Shown: piece after piece, positions 28,103-39,489 of the stretch
Numbering within the stretch: the first letter of the stretch is position 1
Layout: each line of letters starts with the position of its first letter
DNA from: Prasinococcaceae sp. CCMP 1430
Lineage: Eukaryota > Prasinodermophyta > Palmophyllophyceae > Prasinococcales > Prasinococcaceae
NCBI GenBank assembly: GCA_013416795.1
Contig: RQSC01000806.1
Span: 33,256-97,255 of the forward strand
Reading direction: 5' to 3'
DNA length: 64,000 nt
Translations under genes and position numbers: made by a program
The notes under the pieces: generated by a model
Database searches by the model: none
What the model was told of the DNA's origin: nothing
What the model saw: only the letters and a program-made list of their open reading frames with translations

Positions 28103-29908
28103 ATGGCGGCGGCAGGGACGGCGCCCGCGGCGCGCTCGGCGAGTGTCGCCGCGCGGGGGGGAGGGCGGTGGGGGACGTGTCGGGCGGCGAGACGCGGTGC
28201 GTGCGCGCTTGCGTGTGTGGGGCGTGCGGAGGCGGAGGCCTGCGCGTGAGCGCGGGCGAGGGCGTAGGGCATGGGGCGGGGCCGGGGGCGTTGGTATGCG
28301 CACTGACGCTCGCGTTCACTCGATTCCTAGCGCTGACCGCGCGTGGCCCTGCCCCGCGCGTGGTGCACCGCGTAGCTGCCGCCGCGAGTGCGGCGGCTGG
28401 CGCTTCCGCGTCATCGCACGCAGCATCCCTCGCGGCCATGCACGCACGCACGGTGGACCGCCCTGCGGCGCGCCTCAATGCTGTGCTCGAGCTCGTCGGC
28501 GTGCGGGGCACGCCGGGCGCCGAGGCGCTCGCAGCGGCTGCGGCGTACCTCGCTGTGCTGCGCGCGGAGAGCGACGCGCGCGGTCCGGACGAGGAAGGCG
28601 CGCAGGTCACGGCGAACGCGCTCACGGGCTTGCTCTTCCGCGCGTTTGAGTGGTTGTGGGACGACCCGAAGAGGGGCGAGGCAGACTGGGCGCTCGCGAG
28701 AATTGCGCACGCGCAGCTCGACGTGCTGGTGCTGAGCGCCGCCGGCGATGACGATGAGGACGATGAGGGCGATGAGGACGGCAGCTTGGCGCCAGCTGCC
28801 ACGGCGCGCGGTGCGGCGGCGGGTTGGAGGCGCGCTGACGAGCCAGCGCTCGCTGAGGTGGATGTGGGGTACCTTGCCGCTATCACGCCAGCTCTGACGT
28901 CTGACGGCGTGGCGGCGCTCGACCGCGCCAACGTAGCCGTGAGAAGGCGATTGGAGGAGAAGGCCGGCACGACCGACGGTGCGCGGCTGCGCGAGCCTTT
29001 GGAGGGCGCGCCGGTGCGCTCCGCTATCCCCCGCATACGCGCGCTGCTACGTGCGGTTGCGCTGCGTGTGCTGACGCTCCCGGCCGCCGCTATGCGCCAT
29101 GCGTGTCTCATCCCGTGCATCCCTATCACAGCGATGGACTCGGTCGAGTGCGCGCATGCGCTCGTTGGCGCGCGAGCGACGCTGGTTGCCGCCCTCGGCT
29201 CGGGCCTGCGCAACGATTGCAGCGACGCCTCGCTCGCAATGCGACAGCGCTTCCGCCAGGCGGAGCAGGCGCTCGAGAGGCAAGCTGCTTCCATGCTCGC
29301 TGATGCGCTCGACAACGCGCGCCTCGAAGGTGCGATCGCCGTGGCAGTCACGCCCTCGTGGCGCAGGTGGCTATGAACGCGGGCTCGCTCACAAACGTGC
29401 TCGTGTGTACGTGCTGACTCGCGCCGCGCGCGCCGTCATAGGCGCCGGGGCCGACGCGCTGAGCGCGTACAAGACGCTTCGTGGCAACGAGGGCGCGGCT
29501 GTGGTGAGCGCCGCGCGGCTGTGCGCTCGCTCTCTTGCTCTCTGCGAGTGGCAAGAGGCGCAGTGCGCGCGCGCCGAGGCCGCCCTCGACGCGACGGACC
29601 CGCGCGTGGCAGCCAGCCGCGCCGGAGTCGCGCCGGACGATCTCAGCCAGGCGGCGGCCTCCGCCGCCGCGACGGCCGCCATGGAGTCTGCTGCTGCGGC
29701 TGCGAGTGCACTGCACGCCGCCGGCGACACGTGGCACTCAGGCGCGGGCGGGGCGCTCATCGCTGAGGCGCTCGGCGTGCTCAGCGCGGAGCTCGCGCTG
29801 GACGACGAGGTGGCAACCAGCGCGGAGGCGAACCTCTTTGCGGGGGGGGCGCACGGGCAGGCGATGCGCGCGGCGGAGGCGCTGCGCTCGCTCGCGCCGC
29901 AGGCCTGA
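28103..29908 (+). CDS. Unidentified alpha-helical protein; splice model uncertain
   Basis: The likely start is ATG 28103. A phase-matched intron 28197-28330 (GTGCGT...CTAG) leads into a long frame (28331 to about 29375) and then, in another frame, to a stop at 29906-29908. The coding text is rich in Ala, Leu and Arg helices, such as LNAVLELVGVRGTPGAEALA and LLFRAFEWLWDDPKRGEADW, with an acidic insert (DDDEDDEGDEDG). No family is recognised. The frame change at 29340-29450 needs either a tiny intron (GAAG|GTGCGA to CGCAG, 37 nt) or a one-base assembly error followed by a 37-nt intron GTACGT...CATAG. The total would be about 550 residues. Confidence 0.55.
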
Positions 29909-30347
29909 TGTGCGCCGGCGCCCAGCTGCTCACAAGGCCGCGGCGAGGGCGCACAATGTGCCAGCTCGCGCATTTAATGTCGCCCGTGGTTAATTTAAAC
30001 ACATAATGACGTCGTGTACGCTCACGTCGCTGCGCACTCGCAACCAGCACACACGTCGGCAGCCAATAAAACATGCAGCAAGACCAAATCCGACCTTTTC
30101 CTTTATCTGCTTTTCTTCCTATAAATGGCGTCTTGAACTCGAACTGATTTTTTTTTTAAATTTTGAAGTGCTTGGCGTTTTCACCTATTCGTGGTTTTCT
30201 TTTGCAATTTTTCGTTTTCTTTTTCTTTTTCTTTTTCTTTGCGGCGGCGGGGGCGCGCGCGCTTCCGCGCGGCTGTTGGGCGCGAGCCCGGCCGGCAGCC
30301 GCGGGACGCGCCGCGCGGCGCGCGCGGCGCGGCGCGGACGCGCCGCC
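29909..30347 (+). other. Intergenic region upstream of VPS45
   Basis: Unusually AT-rich for this genome at 29985-30240, with AATAAAA at about 30065, a T9 run at about 30148 and a TTTTTC repeat at about 30215-30240. It would hold the 3' end of the preceding gene and the VPS45 promoter. No gene is supported. Confidence 0.5.
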
Positions 30348-32297
30348 ATGGGGCTCGTGAGGGCAGCGCGCGAGTTCGTGCGGCGGATGATCTCCGACGC
30401 CGAGGGGATGAAGGTGCTGCTCGTCGACAAGAGCACAGTGATGACGGTCTCCGCGGCGTACTCGCAGTCGGAGATCCTGCAGCAGGAGGTCTTCCTCGTG
30501 GAGCAGCTGGGCGACGGCTCCGAAGAGGAGATGCGCCACATGAAGGTGCGCGCTGCGCCCGCTGTGTGCGCCGGCCGCCGCTATGCGGGAGGACGCGAGC
30601 AGCGTGGCCCGCACGCTCGAGCCTTCCTGCGCTGCGCCAAGCTGGGGCTGCCACATTTGGGATTGCGCCTCGCCCGTCTGTGGGGTGTGCGGGGCCGAGC
30701 CGAGGCGTGCCGCCCCGCGGCGTGGGGGCCGCGCGTGCGCCATCGTGCGCCTGCCGCTGACTCGTGAGTACAGGCGGTCGTGTTTGTGAGGCCGAGCCGC
30801 CAGTCGATCAACCTGCTTAAGGCAGCGCTGCGCAATCCGCGCTTCGGGGAGTACACGCTGTACTTCTCGAACGTTGTCAACGAGAGCGATCTGCAGGAGC
30901 TCGCGGACGCCGACGAGGGCGAGCTGGTGACTGGTGTTCACGAGTATTTCGCGGATTTCAGCCCACTGGACGAGCTGCACTTCGCGGTGACGACGTCGTC
31001 GCTCAGCGGCGGCGGCACGGCCGCCCTGCTCGCGCCGTCGCAATGGGACCCAAACGCATCACAGCTGTGCGTCGAGCGCGCCACCTCGGGGCTGTGCGCG
31101 GCGCTGCTCGCGCTGAAGCGCCGCCCGATCGTGCGCTACGCTAGCCAGTCAGAGACCGCGCGGAGGGTGGCCTCGGGTGTCGCGCGGGCGATCGAATCCG
31201 ACCCTGTGCTCTACGACTTCCGTGCCCCAGCGGGCTCGGGCGCGCCGGTGCTGCTCGTGCTCGATCGGCGCGACGACCCAGTCACGCCGCTGCTCTCGCA
31301 GTGGACCTACCAGGCGATGCTGCACGAGGTCATTGGCATGGAAAACAACACGCTCGACCTGAAGAAGGTAGGCGCGAGTGGGCCCAAGGAGCTCGGCGCA
31401 CAACTCTTGGTGGCAGCCTCCTCGGATGACTTCTTTCGCTCCAATATGTATGAGAACTACGGTGACCTCGGCGCCAACGTTAAGACGCTCGTCGACGAGT
31501 TCCAGTCCAAGACAAAGAGCAACCAGAACATCTCGAGTATCGAGGACATGCAGCGCTTCGTGGACTCGTACCCTGAGTTTCGCAAGCTGAGCGGCAATGT
31601 GAGCAAGCACGTGGCCCTCATGAGCGAGCTCAGCCGCCTGATTGACGAGCGACATCTCATGGCCGTGTCGCAGCAGGAGCAGGAACTGGCGTGCAGCGAT
31701 GGCCAGTCCGCAGCATACGAGGGCGTGCTCAGCCTGCTGTCCACCCACAACTTGCGCGAGCAGGAGAAGCTGCGATTGGTGATGTTGTTCGGCCTCCGCT
31801 ACGAGCGCTCGGGCAGTGCGCAGCTCCGGTCGCTGCTCGAAAGGCTGGAGGAGACGGGCGTGCCGCGGCGGCGGTGCGGTCTTGTCCGCACGCTCGTGCA
31901 GATTGCCGGCGCCGCACAGCGCACGGGCGACCTGTATGGCGATAAGTCGTTCTTCGGCCGCGCGGCGGGCAGCGTGGCGCGCGGCCTGCGCGGCGTCGAC
32001 AACGTGTACACCCAGCATGTGCCTGCACTGGCGGGCCACGTGGATGGCGCGCGCAAAGGCAAGCTCAAGGAGACAGAATTCCCGTTCGCGGGTGCAGCGC
32101 CGCCTGCAGGTGCCACTGAGCGGCCCTCCGAGGTGATTGTCTTCATCGTTGGCGGATCCACGTACGAAGAGGCACGCTGGGTAGCCACCAATCAGCAGGG
32201 GGGAAGGTGCGTGCTCGGAGGCACCGGCGTGCTCAACTCGCAGGACTTCCTTGCCGCCCTCGACGAGGTGTCGGCATCGGAGCAGTGCTACAACTAG
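30348..32297 (+). CDS. VPS45: VPS45, Sec1/Munc18-family vesicle fusion protein
   Basis: Exons 30348-30545 and 30774-32297 give 573 residues, the usual VPS45 length. Exon 1 encodes MKVLLVDKSTVMTVSAAYSQ, matching the family's opening helix and strand. The splice yields HMKAVVFVRPSRQSINLL, then YTLYFSNVVNESDLQELADA and FADFSPLDELHF. Domain 2 has VLLVLDRRDDPVTPLLSQWT, the SM-family hallmark, and domain 3 has IVFIVGGSTYEEARWV. VPS45 binds syntaxin-16/Tlg2-type SNAREs and drives fusion at the trans-Golgi and endosome. Confidence 0.95.
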
Positions 32298-32475
32298 AAG
32301 GCTTTGTCCATCTATTTCCCTCCGCAGGCGAGCTTGCGCCGCGACACGCGCCCGGCGGCGTGGCAGCGCTACCGTAAGGTCCAGTGCATGTATGATACAC
32401 ACGCAGCACGCGTTGTGCGCCCGCTCGATGTGGGCGCTCATTACAATCGGGGACAAAAGAGCGCATCGAGGCCAT

Positions 32476-34210
32476 TCACTTCTTCTTCGCGCGCGGCTTG
32501 GGTGGGGCCCTGGCAATCTTCTTGACTTTCTCAGCCGTGAACGTGTGCTCAGCGGCCCTCTCTCGCTTGCGTGCCTCATGTTCGCGCCTCCGGAAGTCCT
32601 TGGCATTGGGAGCCTCCTTATAATACTCTTTTGTGCGCGCGATTGAGCGAAGTGTGTCAGCATCAGGCCACCAGGCGCACGACAATCGCTTCGATCGATA
32701 GGACACATGAGCACTCGGGGTCTGACACACCTTCAAACTCCTCATCGAAGGCCACCAGCCGCGGTTTGACGGGGTGCAGCTTGTGGTCCAGAGAGCGGGC
32801 AGGTGTCAGCGCAAGAGAGTCGCGATCAGAAAGGTTGCGATCGGCGTCTGTTGCGAGCGCGAGCGCATGCGTGCGGGACGAGTCCACACCTTCTTGAAGC
32901 GCTTGAAGTTCGGCTCAGCATCGCCAGTGTTGTTGTCTGGAGTCGGCTGTGCTTTGGGAAGTCGCGTCAGGTCAACCATCTCTACATACTCGATTGTCGC
33001 ACAGCCCTCCGCAGCAGCCACGTCTGCGCTGTGGGGCGATTTGCGTTCGTCAGCCGCGTCTACCCCGGCTTCGAGCTTGAGCTCTGGCGCTGGTACGGCG
33101 CCGCCTTTGTCACCATGGGCGTCCACGGGCGCCCCTGATTGCGGAGCGTCATCGGCAGCTCCGTTTGCGTCCAGCATTGCCTCCTCAGGCACCTGCGTCT
33201 CATCTTCAGTAATGTCCTCATCCGTTGCGCCTTCTGTCCGCACCTCAATGTGCTGCATCGCCTCCGCCGGGCTGCTCGTGCCAGAGGCCACCGCGACGAT
33301 GGCATCACACAGTCGACCTGGCGACGTGCGCCGCCTTCCGGGCACGCAGTCACAGTAGCTCTCCTCGTCGACGTGCATGACACCGGAGTCCACTGCCGCC
33401 TCCACGATGACACCTCCGGCTGCCTCAATCAGCGCGATGACATCTGCTCGGTCACCCAAGCCATGTCCAACGAAGAATCGCTCATTGCGCAGGAGCGTCG
33501 CAGCCTGTGCTCTGCCTTCCGCGTTCGCCCCGCCCGCCGCTGGGTCGAGTGAGTGCTCTGCTGCGGGCGGCAGCGGCCAGTTTGCCGGCCCCGCCGATCG
33601 CGCATCAGCAAGCGCTTGCAGCCATGCCGGTCGCACGAGCGTGGCGCCTGTCACAGCGCTCAGAGCTCGAGCGGCGACGCCAGGTTTCTTTCCGCTGCAC
33701 ACCAAGTGCGTCACTCCGTGCGTCCATTGCTGCTGAAGACTCACGCCACCTGCCCTTGCGCTCTGTTGCACAGCCGCAGCTGCGGAGGCATCAAATTCGC
33801 CTGAGCACGCTGCGCATGGCACAGGCTCGCGCAGGACCTCGTACGCAGTCGCATTGACCCCGAGCCGAATGACGTCTTTGTCTTGGAGCTCCGAGACGCC
33901 CCCCTTTGCCAGCTTGTCCCATGCGGAGTTGACGCGATTTTGGATCCATGTGCCATACTTCGAGCCGAGGTCGGTTATGGTCAGGCCGGGCGCTTCGTCC
34001 ACGCCACCAGCGGGGCGCGCCGAGAACTGCGCGTGCCGGCGCGAGAGACTCTTGTCCTCGATGAATATGTCCACGTCGTCGCGTCGCTTTCCGCCCTTGG
34101 AGGTGTCGGGCTCGCGCCCGACGACGACGTCGCCGCGCTCGCGGTGGCCCGCGCCGCCAAGGCCGCCGCCGCCGCCGTCCGACTCCTGAAGCGCGCAGCG
34201 CGCGCCGTGT
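32476..34210 (-). CDS. NBS1: NBS1/nibrin-like protein of the MRN DNA-break repair complex
   Basis: The main exon runs from about 34210 (frame open to 34302, no ATG) to 32890. Two predicted short exons follow, 32779-32731 and 32627-32476. The N-terminus is an FHA domain: VVVGRE, SLSRRHAQ (phosphothreonine-binding Arg and His) and DLGSKYGTWI. BRCT-like sequence follows (GGVSLQQQWTHGVTHLVCSG, FFVGHGLGDRADVIALIEAA), then an acidic linker. The main exon ends at EPNFKRFKK, matching the conserved Mre11-binding motif of NBS1 (KNFKKFKK in human). Both terminal introns carry CTGAC branch-like sites. The C-terminal exon is Lys/Arg-rich (FDEEFEEYYKEAPNAKDF, then a basic tail ending RAKKK). FHA-BRCT order, motif position and basic tail together identify it. 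Confidence 0.8.
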
Positions 34211-34302
34211 GGCGCCGGGGGCGCTCCGCCGCCGCGCGGCCTCTGCGCGTCTGAGGGCCGCCTCCGCCACCCGCACGCGCGAAAACGGCCGAGAATGCGC
34301 CT

Positions 34303-34663
34303 CTATCAAAACGCATTCAAGATTCGATAGCGCTCGCATTCCTTCGCAGCGCGATAAATCCCCATCAAAGCGCATTCAAAATACGACGGCGCTCGCATCT
34401 CTTTTCTGGGCAGCTCGATAAATCCCCATCAAAGAGCATGCCAAATTCGAAGAGCCGCTCGCGGTGCTGCCTTCGCCGTCAGTCGAGACAGCGCGCGAAC
34501 GCGCGCCACAGCAGCGCGCGGCGGCGGGCGCAGAGCCCCCCCGTCGCCACCGCCGTCACCACACACGCCGGCCCGTCTGCGTTCGGCGCACCTGGCGTGT
34601 GGGGATCCTTCCTCGCAGGGGAGTCCGATTGCGTGCGGGCTGCGGGGGCACGCGGCGGTGCGA
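34303..34663. repeat. Divergent promoter region with about 60-bp tandem repeats
   Basis: Units beginning TCAAAnCGCATTCAA occur at 34306, 34365 and (diverged) 34429. The first two each run through GCGCTCGCAT to CGATAAATCCCCA. Periods are 59 and 64 bp, with about 2.5 copies. They lie between the divergent NBS1 and AAA ATPase genes. Confidence 0.75.
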
Positions 34664-37600
34664 ATGGACGCGCCAGGCGGCGCGCGCAAGCGGTCGTTCG
34701 TCGTTCCGAGCCGGGGTGGACAGGACGAGGGGGCGCGGGAGGGCAGGACACAGCGCCAGGGGCATGGAACATCAGAACTGTTTCAGCGTCTCTGCCGCAA
34801 CTCTGGCAGCAATGCCGCTGCAGCATCATCTGACCGTGCTGACTCGGTCACGCGCTCGAGAAGCGCCAAGGTCGGCGAGCCCGACAGGATGCAGCTGAGC
34901 ACCGAGCCCGCGGATGGCATGACAGTGCCGGTGAAAATGGATGAAAAGCGAGCCTGCCCCCCTGCACAGCGTGAGTGCACTTCGCAGGAGCATCATCCAG
35001 CAGCGGTGACAGCGGGAGTGGGGGAGAATCAGCTGCCAGTGTCGAATGACATGTTTTACGCCCTGCTCGAGGAGGCAGGTAATAGGCACGCCGATGGCCA
35101 CCCCTGCGCTGACGACGACGACACCCCTATGGACGAGGACGAGGACGGAGATCGTGCCAGCGCTGACCTTGACCGTACAAACGCAGACCGCATCGCAGCA
35201 GCAGAGATTGCTGCCGCCCCTCCCGCGTCGTGCACGGCCCAGCTTCATTGCGACGAGCAAAGGACGGGCTCTTGTCAGCCAGCACCCACAGAGGCAAAAA
35301 GAATGCAAAGTATTGACTGCGTTAGCCCACAGCCAGCGCAAAGCGACTCGTCGCAACGCGTATTGTCTGAGTCACGACGCTCGCCTGCCGAGGACACAGG
35401 CGTCAACACGCACATCGCGGTCGCAGAGCTCACCGCAGAGCCGTCGAGCGCCTGCGCAACACTGGGTCCAGACACAGCGCGGATCGTGCCAGCATTGAAG
35501 GATCAAGACGGCGAATTCCCTCGACCCATTGATCGGCTGGTTGCAGCGTGCAGGGAGACGAAAGAGGAGATGGATCATGGCGCTGACGATATGGCAGAGG
35601 ATGACGCAGTCATCGCGGGCCTCGACTCAAACGCACGAGCAGGCGCTGCAACCGGCGAGAGCGACAAGCAAACATCGCCAGGCGAGACTACGGACTCAGC
35701 GAAGGAAGAGCACGCACATCCACGCGTACATTCTCAGGCAGTATCTACGCATGAACCTCCAACTGGTGGCTGCACCACGGCAGCGCCGGAGCAGGAGCCT
35801 CGCGGTGTCCTCAAAAAGACCCGTGGGTCGGAGGCGCCGGCACCTGTGGAGCAAATCGTGCCGCTGCTTCCTCCTCTTGCGGCGGGCGCTCCTTCCTTGA
35901 CCAAGGATGCGCAGGCACAAGCAGTGCATTTCCCAGGAGCGGCGGTGGGCTCTGGCACATCTCTGCCGCCTCTTCAGCACGGGGCACTTGCTCCCCCCAC
36001 AACCGATGGAAGCGCTCCCCTCGCGCCCTCGCTCTGCCTATTCAGGATGCTCAGTGCAGCACGGGACACTCGCGACGCCGCAGCCAGAGCGGCTCGCGCA
36101 GAAGATCGGGACGACCTCGCGGAAGCTCTTGCGGCGTATGGACAGGCAAGCGAGGCGGCGGGCACGTACATGCACTACCACCAAGAACTGATCACCCAGG
36201 CAACGACGCCAGGCGCGATGGATCCCAACGATTGTGGTGGCGTCAAGTCCGTGGACACGCCCCTGGCTGACGCGAGCAAGCAGTTCTCCCTCCTTACATC
36301 GGTAGTGTTGAGCTCTCGGCAAGTGTTCGGTGAGCGCGCGGAAGTCATTCGCCATCTTGCTGCTGAGTACGCATATGATGTAGTGCCGCAGCCGCAGGTA
36401 GTGACGATGCAGGCAATCGGCAGAGGTGAAAGCTGTGACGGGAATGACAGGTCTTCTCCAGGCATTAACCAAACTACCTTGGCCTGGAAGGACGCAAACG
36501 GCAGCGAGCTTGACGGTGGTCCCATCATGGTGCCCGTGACTCGCCCGCACGGGGGTTACGCTTTCTACCAACCCAATGCCGCTATTTCCAATGGAGGGTA
36601 CGACCCTGACTACGACAGCCAGTACGCCGATGTAGCTCAACAGTCACTTCACGAGCCGGTTGTGACCTTTGAGGACATCTCTGGGCTCGACGAGCTCAAG
36701 ACTGAGCTCTACGAGAGCGTCGTCCTGCCCGGTGTGTGGCCCGAGGCATACGCGGCTCCGTTGCGCGCAGCGAGTGTCGCTGTGCTCCTTCATGGCCCAC
36801 CCGGAACGGGCAAATCAATGCTGGCCGAAGCAGCCGCCAACGAGGGTGGTCTGCGCATGCTCCTCGTCAAACCGAGTGTGGTCCTTTCCAAGTACTTCGG
36901 CGATAGCGAGAAGGGTACGCTGTGCGCATGAGCGCGCGCTAAATGTGCATAGTCACTAGTGACTATACACGGTCTGGCACCTTTGCGAGCTCTGACCATT
37001 GTTGACATGCGATCTCGATCACCTGAATCCGGGGTGAAGTGATCCGCTCAATATTCTGCCTGGCCCGCTCCCTCGCGCCTGCCTGCGTGTTCTTCGACGA
37101 GATCGACGCTATTGCCACTTCGCGCGGTGCAGATGGCAACAGTGACGACACTGCATCGCGCCGACTCTTGTGCGAGCTGCTGCTGCAGCTCAACGACCTG
37201 CGATCGGAGAGATCGAGCCACACCGCGAGTCGTAGCGCGGGAGCGAGAGACAGCAAACCGCCGCACGTCGTCGTGCTTGCTGCCACCAACGACATCAGAT
37301 CGCTTGACGAGGCCTTTTTGCGGCGCTTCGATAAGCGCCTCGCCGTCCCAATACCCGGCGAAGACGCCCGCTGCGATCTCATCACGCACATGCTCTCAAC
37401 TGGGGGCGTTGAATACGAACTCACCGCCGCAGACATTGCTGCAATTGCCTGCGAAACGAACGGGTATTCGGGGAGCGACTTGCGCTGCCTGTGCCGCCAC
37501 GCAGCCATGGCGCCCGTGAGAGAGGCCGTCGAGCAGTGCGGGATGCACCTATTCGAGCACGGCCTCGACGATAGCGACCGCTGCAGCAGAACGCCCTCCC

Positions 37601-37728
37601 TTCGGCCTTTGCTGCTTTCCGACTTCATGGCTGCTCGCAACGCGGTGCCGGCGAGCACCGCCAAGGCGCCTGGCAAGGCATCTACCACGCAGGGCCTGAC
37701 CCTGCCCAGCAATAGCATGGAGATATGA
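34664..37728 (+). CDS. AAA ATPase of the meiotic clade (katanin/spastin/fidgetin/Vps4-like)
   Basis: Exons 34664-36914 and 37040-37728 give 979 residues. The N-terminal 600 residues are a long polar, Ser/Thr/Asp/Gln-rich region. A helical segment at about residues 460-510 (MLSAARDTRDAAARAARAED) could be MIT-like. The C-terminal AAA module is complete: VTFEDISGLDELKTELYESV, Walker A GPPGTGKSM, Walker B CVFFDEIDAI, sensor/SRH ATNDIRSLDEAFLRRFDKR, then the small domain with GYSGSDLRCLCR. A 125-bp intron splits the module after YFGDSEK. Such ATPases sever microtubules or disassemble ESCRT polymers as hexamers. The subfamily cannot be decided by eye. The start 34664 is the first ATG in frame. Confidence 0.85.
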
Positions 37729-38124
37729 CGACCTTGGACCGCCATTGCGTGCAAAAGACTACCCACCTGACTCTGCTACATACCAGACGGCATGATTGCA
37801 CTACCCGCAGCATCTGCTCATTTCTATTGACTTTCTTCGTTTGTAGAGTGACCTTCGTGTTCTGGACCGCCCTTCTGCAACGTTTTGGTCTGCGCGAAAA
37901 GTGCGCTCAGTGCGAGGCAATGCAATGCGCGCGTCCGGCGCACGGCGACACACAGGCGCCACACCGCGCGCCCCGCCCACGCCTCCATCCCGCGCCGCGC
38001 CCGTCGCTCGCTCGGGCCGTGCGCGCCCTCTTCTTACCGCACCTCCCCTCCTACAGGCGCCGGCGCGCGCGCGTGCGTTGCGCGCGCGCCGGCGCGAGGC
38101 GCGTCTCTCTCGTCCGAGGCGTGG
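37729..38124. other. Intergenic region, nothing recognised
   Basis: It lies between the AAA ATPase stop and the Ldh_2 gene start. AT content is moderate at 37730-37900, then GC-rich. The Ldh_2 frame remains open upstream to ATG 37885 through Arg/Ser/Ala-rich sequence, which could encode a presequence. Confidence 0.5.
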
Positions 38125-39454
38125 ATGCCAGCTGCTGCGCCCGGAGCGATGCCGCCCACGGCGCTGCCGGCGCCGCGCGCCCTGAGCGTGGCCGAGGCGG
38201 AAGCGCTGGCCACCCGTGCGATGGTCGCGGCAGGTGCGCCACCGTTCGTCGCCGCACCTCTTGCGGCATCCCTCGCCGCCGCCGAGCGCGACGGCTGCCA
38301 CTCGCATGGTCTGCACCGCCTGCCGCAGATCACCGCGATCATGCGACGCGGGCGCGTTGCGCTGCACGCGAGGCCCGTCGTCACCACACCGCGCTCAGGC
38401 GTCGTGTGCGTTGATGCGGGCGGTAATCTGCTTGCGCCCGCGCTCGACGCCGCGTTTCCTGCGGTAGCGGCCGCCGCGCGCGCCAATGGTGTGGCTGTGG
38501 CGTCCGTTGCTGGGTGGCGTGGTATCGGCGGCACACTGTGGCAGCCGGCGGAGCGCCTCGCGGTGAACGAGGGCCTGGTGTGCTTGCTCGCAGCCAACAC
38601 GCCGCCGTACGTCGCGCCGCACGGCGGCAGAGAACGGCTGCTAGGTACCAACCCGTTCGCGTTCGGCTGCCCAGGCGCGCCGTGTGATGATGGCGCCGAG
38701 GCCGAGCCGCAGCCGGCCTTCGTCTTCGACTTTGCGACGGCGGCATGCGCCCGTGGTGAGATTGAGGTGCGACGGAGAGCCGGCACGCCACTGGATTCTG
38801 GATGGGCGGTCGACTCATCCGGCGCGCCTACGCGCGCCCCCGCCGCGGCACTGGACGGAGCGCAGCTACCGTTCGGGGGACACAAGGGATCAGCAGTGTG
38901 CGCCATGATAGAGCTCCTCGGAGGCGCGCTGCTTGGTACCGACCTCGCCATCGACTGCCAGCCAGGCGACGCGCTTGAGGACATGCGGCGGGGCCTCACC
39001 ATCATTGCAATCGACCCAGCGGCCACCACCGATTGCGGGAGGTGAGTGCATCAGTCGCGCGCGCAGGTGTGCCCCAACGATCCCACGGAGTCGCGGCAAT
39101 GCTGCGCGCACACACGTGCAGGCCTCGATGTGCGTCTGTAACGGCGCCGCGAATGCTGACGCGCGCGCGACGAACGCACGCGTGCGCATCCACGTCCACA
39201 TTGACTCGGCACGCGCGCGCACGCGCGCGCGCCCGCACACACGCACACACAGTGCTTCCTTTCGGCAACGAGCTTCAACGTTTGCCGATGCGCTGCGCGC
39301 TGACCTGGCGAGCTGCGGCGGTCGGCTCCCGGGCGACCGCCGCCGGCAGCACCGGCGCGAGGTCGACGCCGGGGAGCGGCGCATCGAGATAAGCGCCAAG
39401 CTCATGGCCGAAATAGAGGAGCAGATGGAGGAGAATGCTGCATCCACACATTGA
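38125..39454 (+). CDS. Malate/L-lactate dehydrogenase-like oxidoreductase (Ldh_2 family)
   Basis: Exons 38125-39041 and 39253-39454 give 372 residues, close to the family norm. Family signatures are ERDGCHSHGLHRLPQI, AANTPPYVAPHGGRERLLGT, NPFAFGCPG and LPFGGHKGSAVCAMIELLGG. The C-terminal exon has the usual RLPGDRRR end. Ldh_2 enzymes are NAD(P)H-dependent reductases of 2-oxo or 2-imino acids (malate, ureidoglycolate, piperideine-2-carboxylate), unrelated to classical Rossmann LDH. At the usual NSxHFG segment this protein has SVAGWRGIGG, so activity may be altered. The substrate is not predictable. Intron donor GTGAGT; a CA/CG microsatellite fills the intron. An in-frame ATG at 37885 would add an 80-residue basic leader. 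Confidence 0.85.
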
Positions 39455-39489
39455 CAAGAATGCGCCCCCGGCGGGGATTTTGTCTACCC

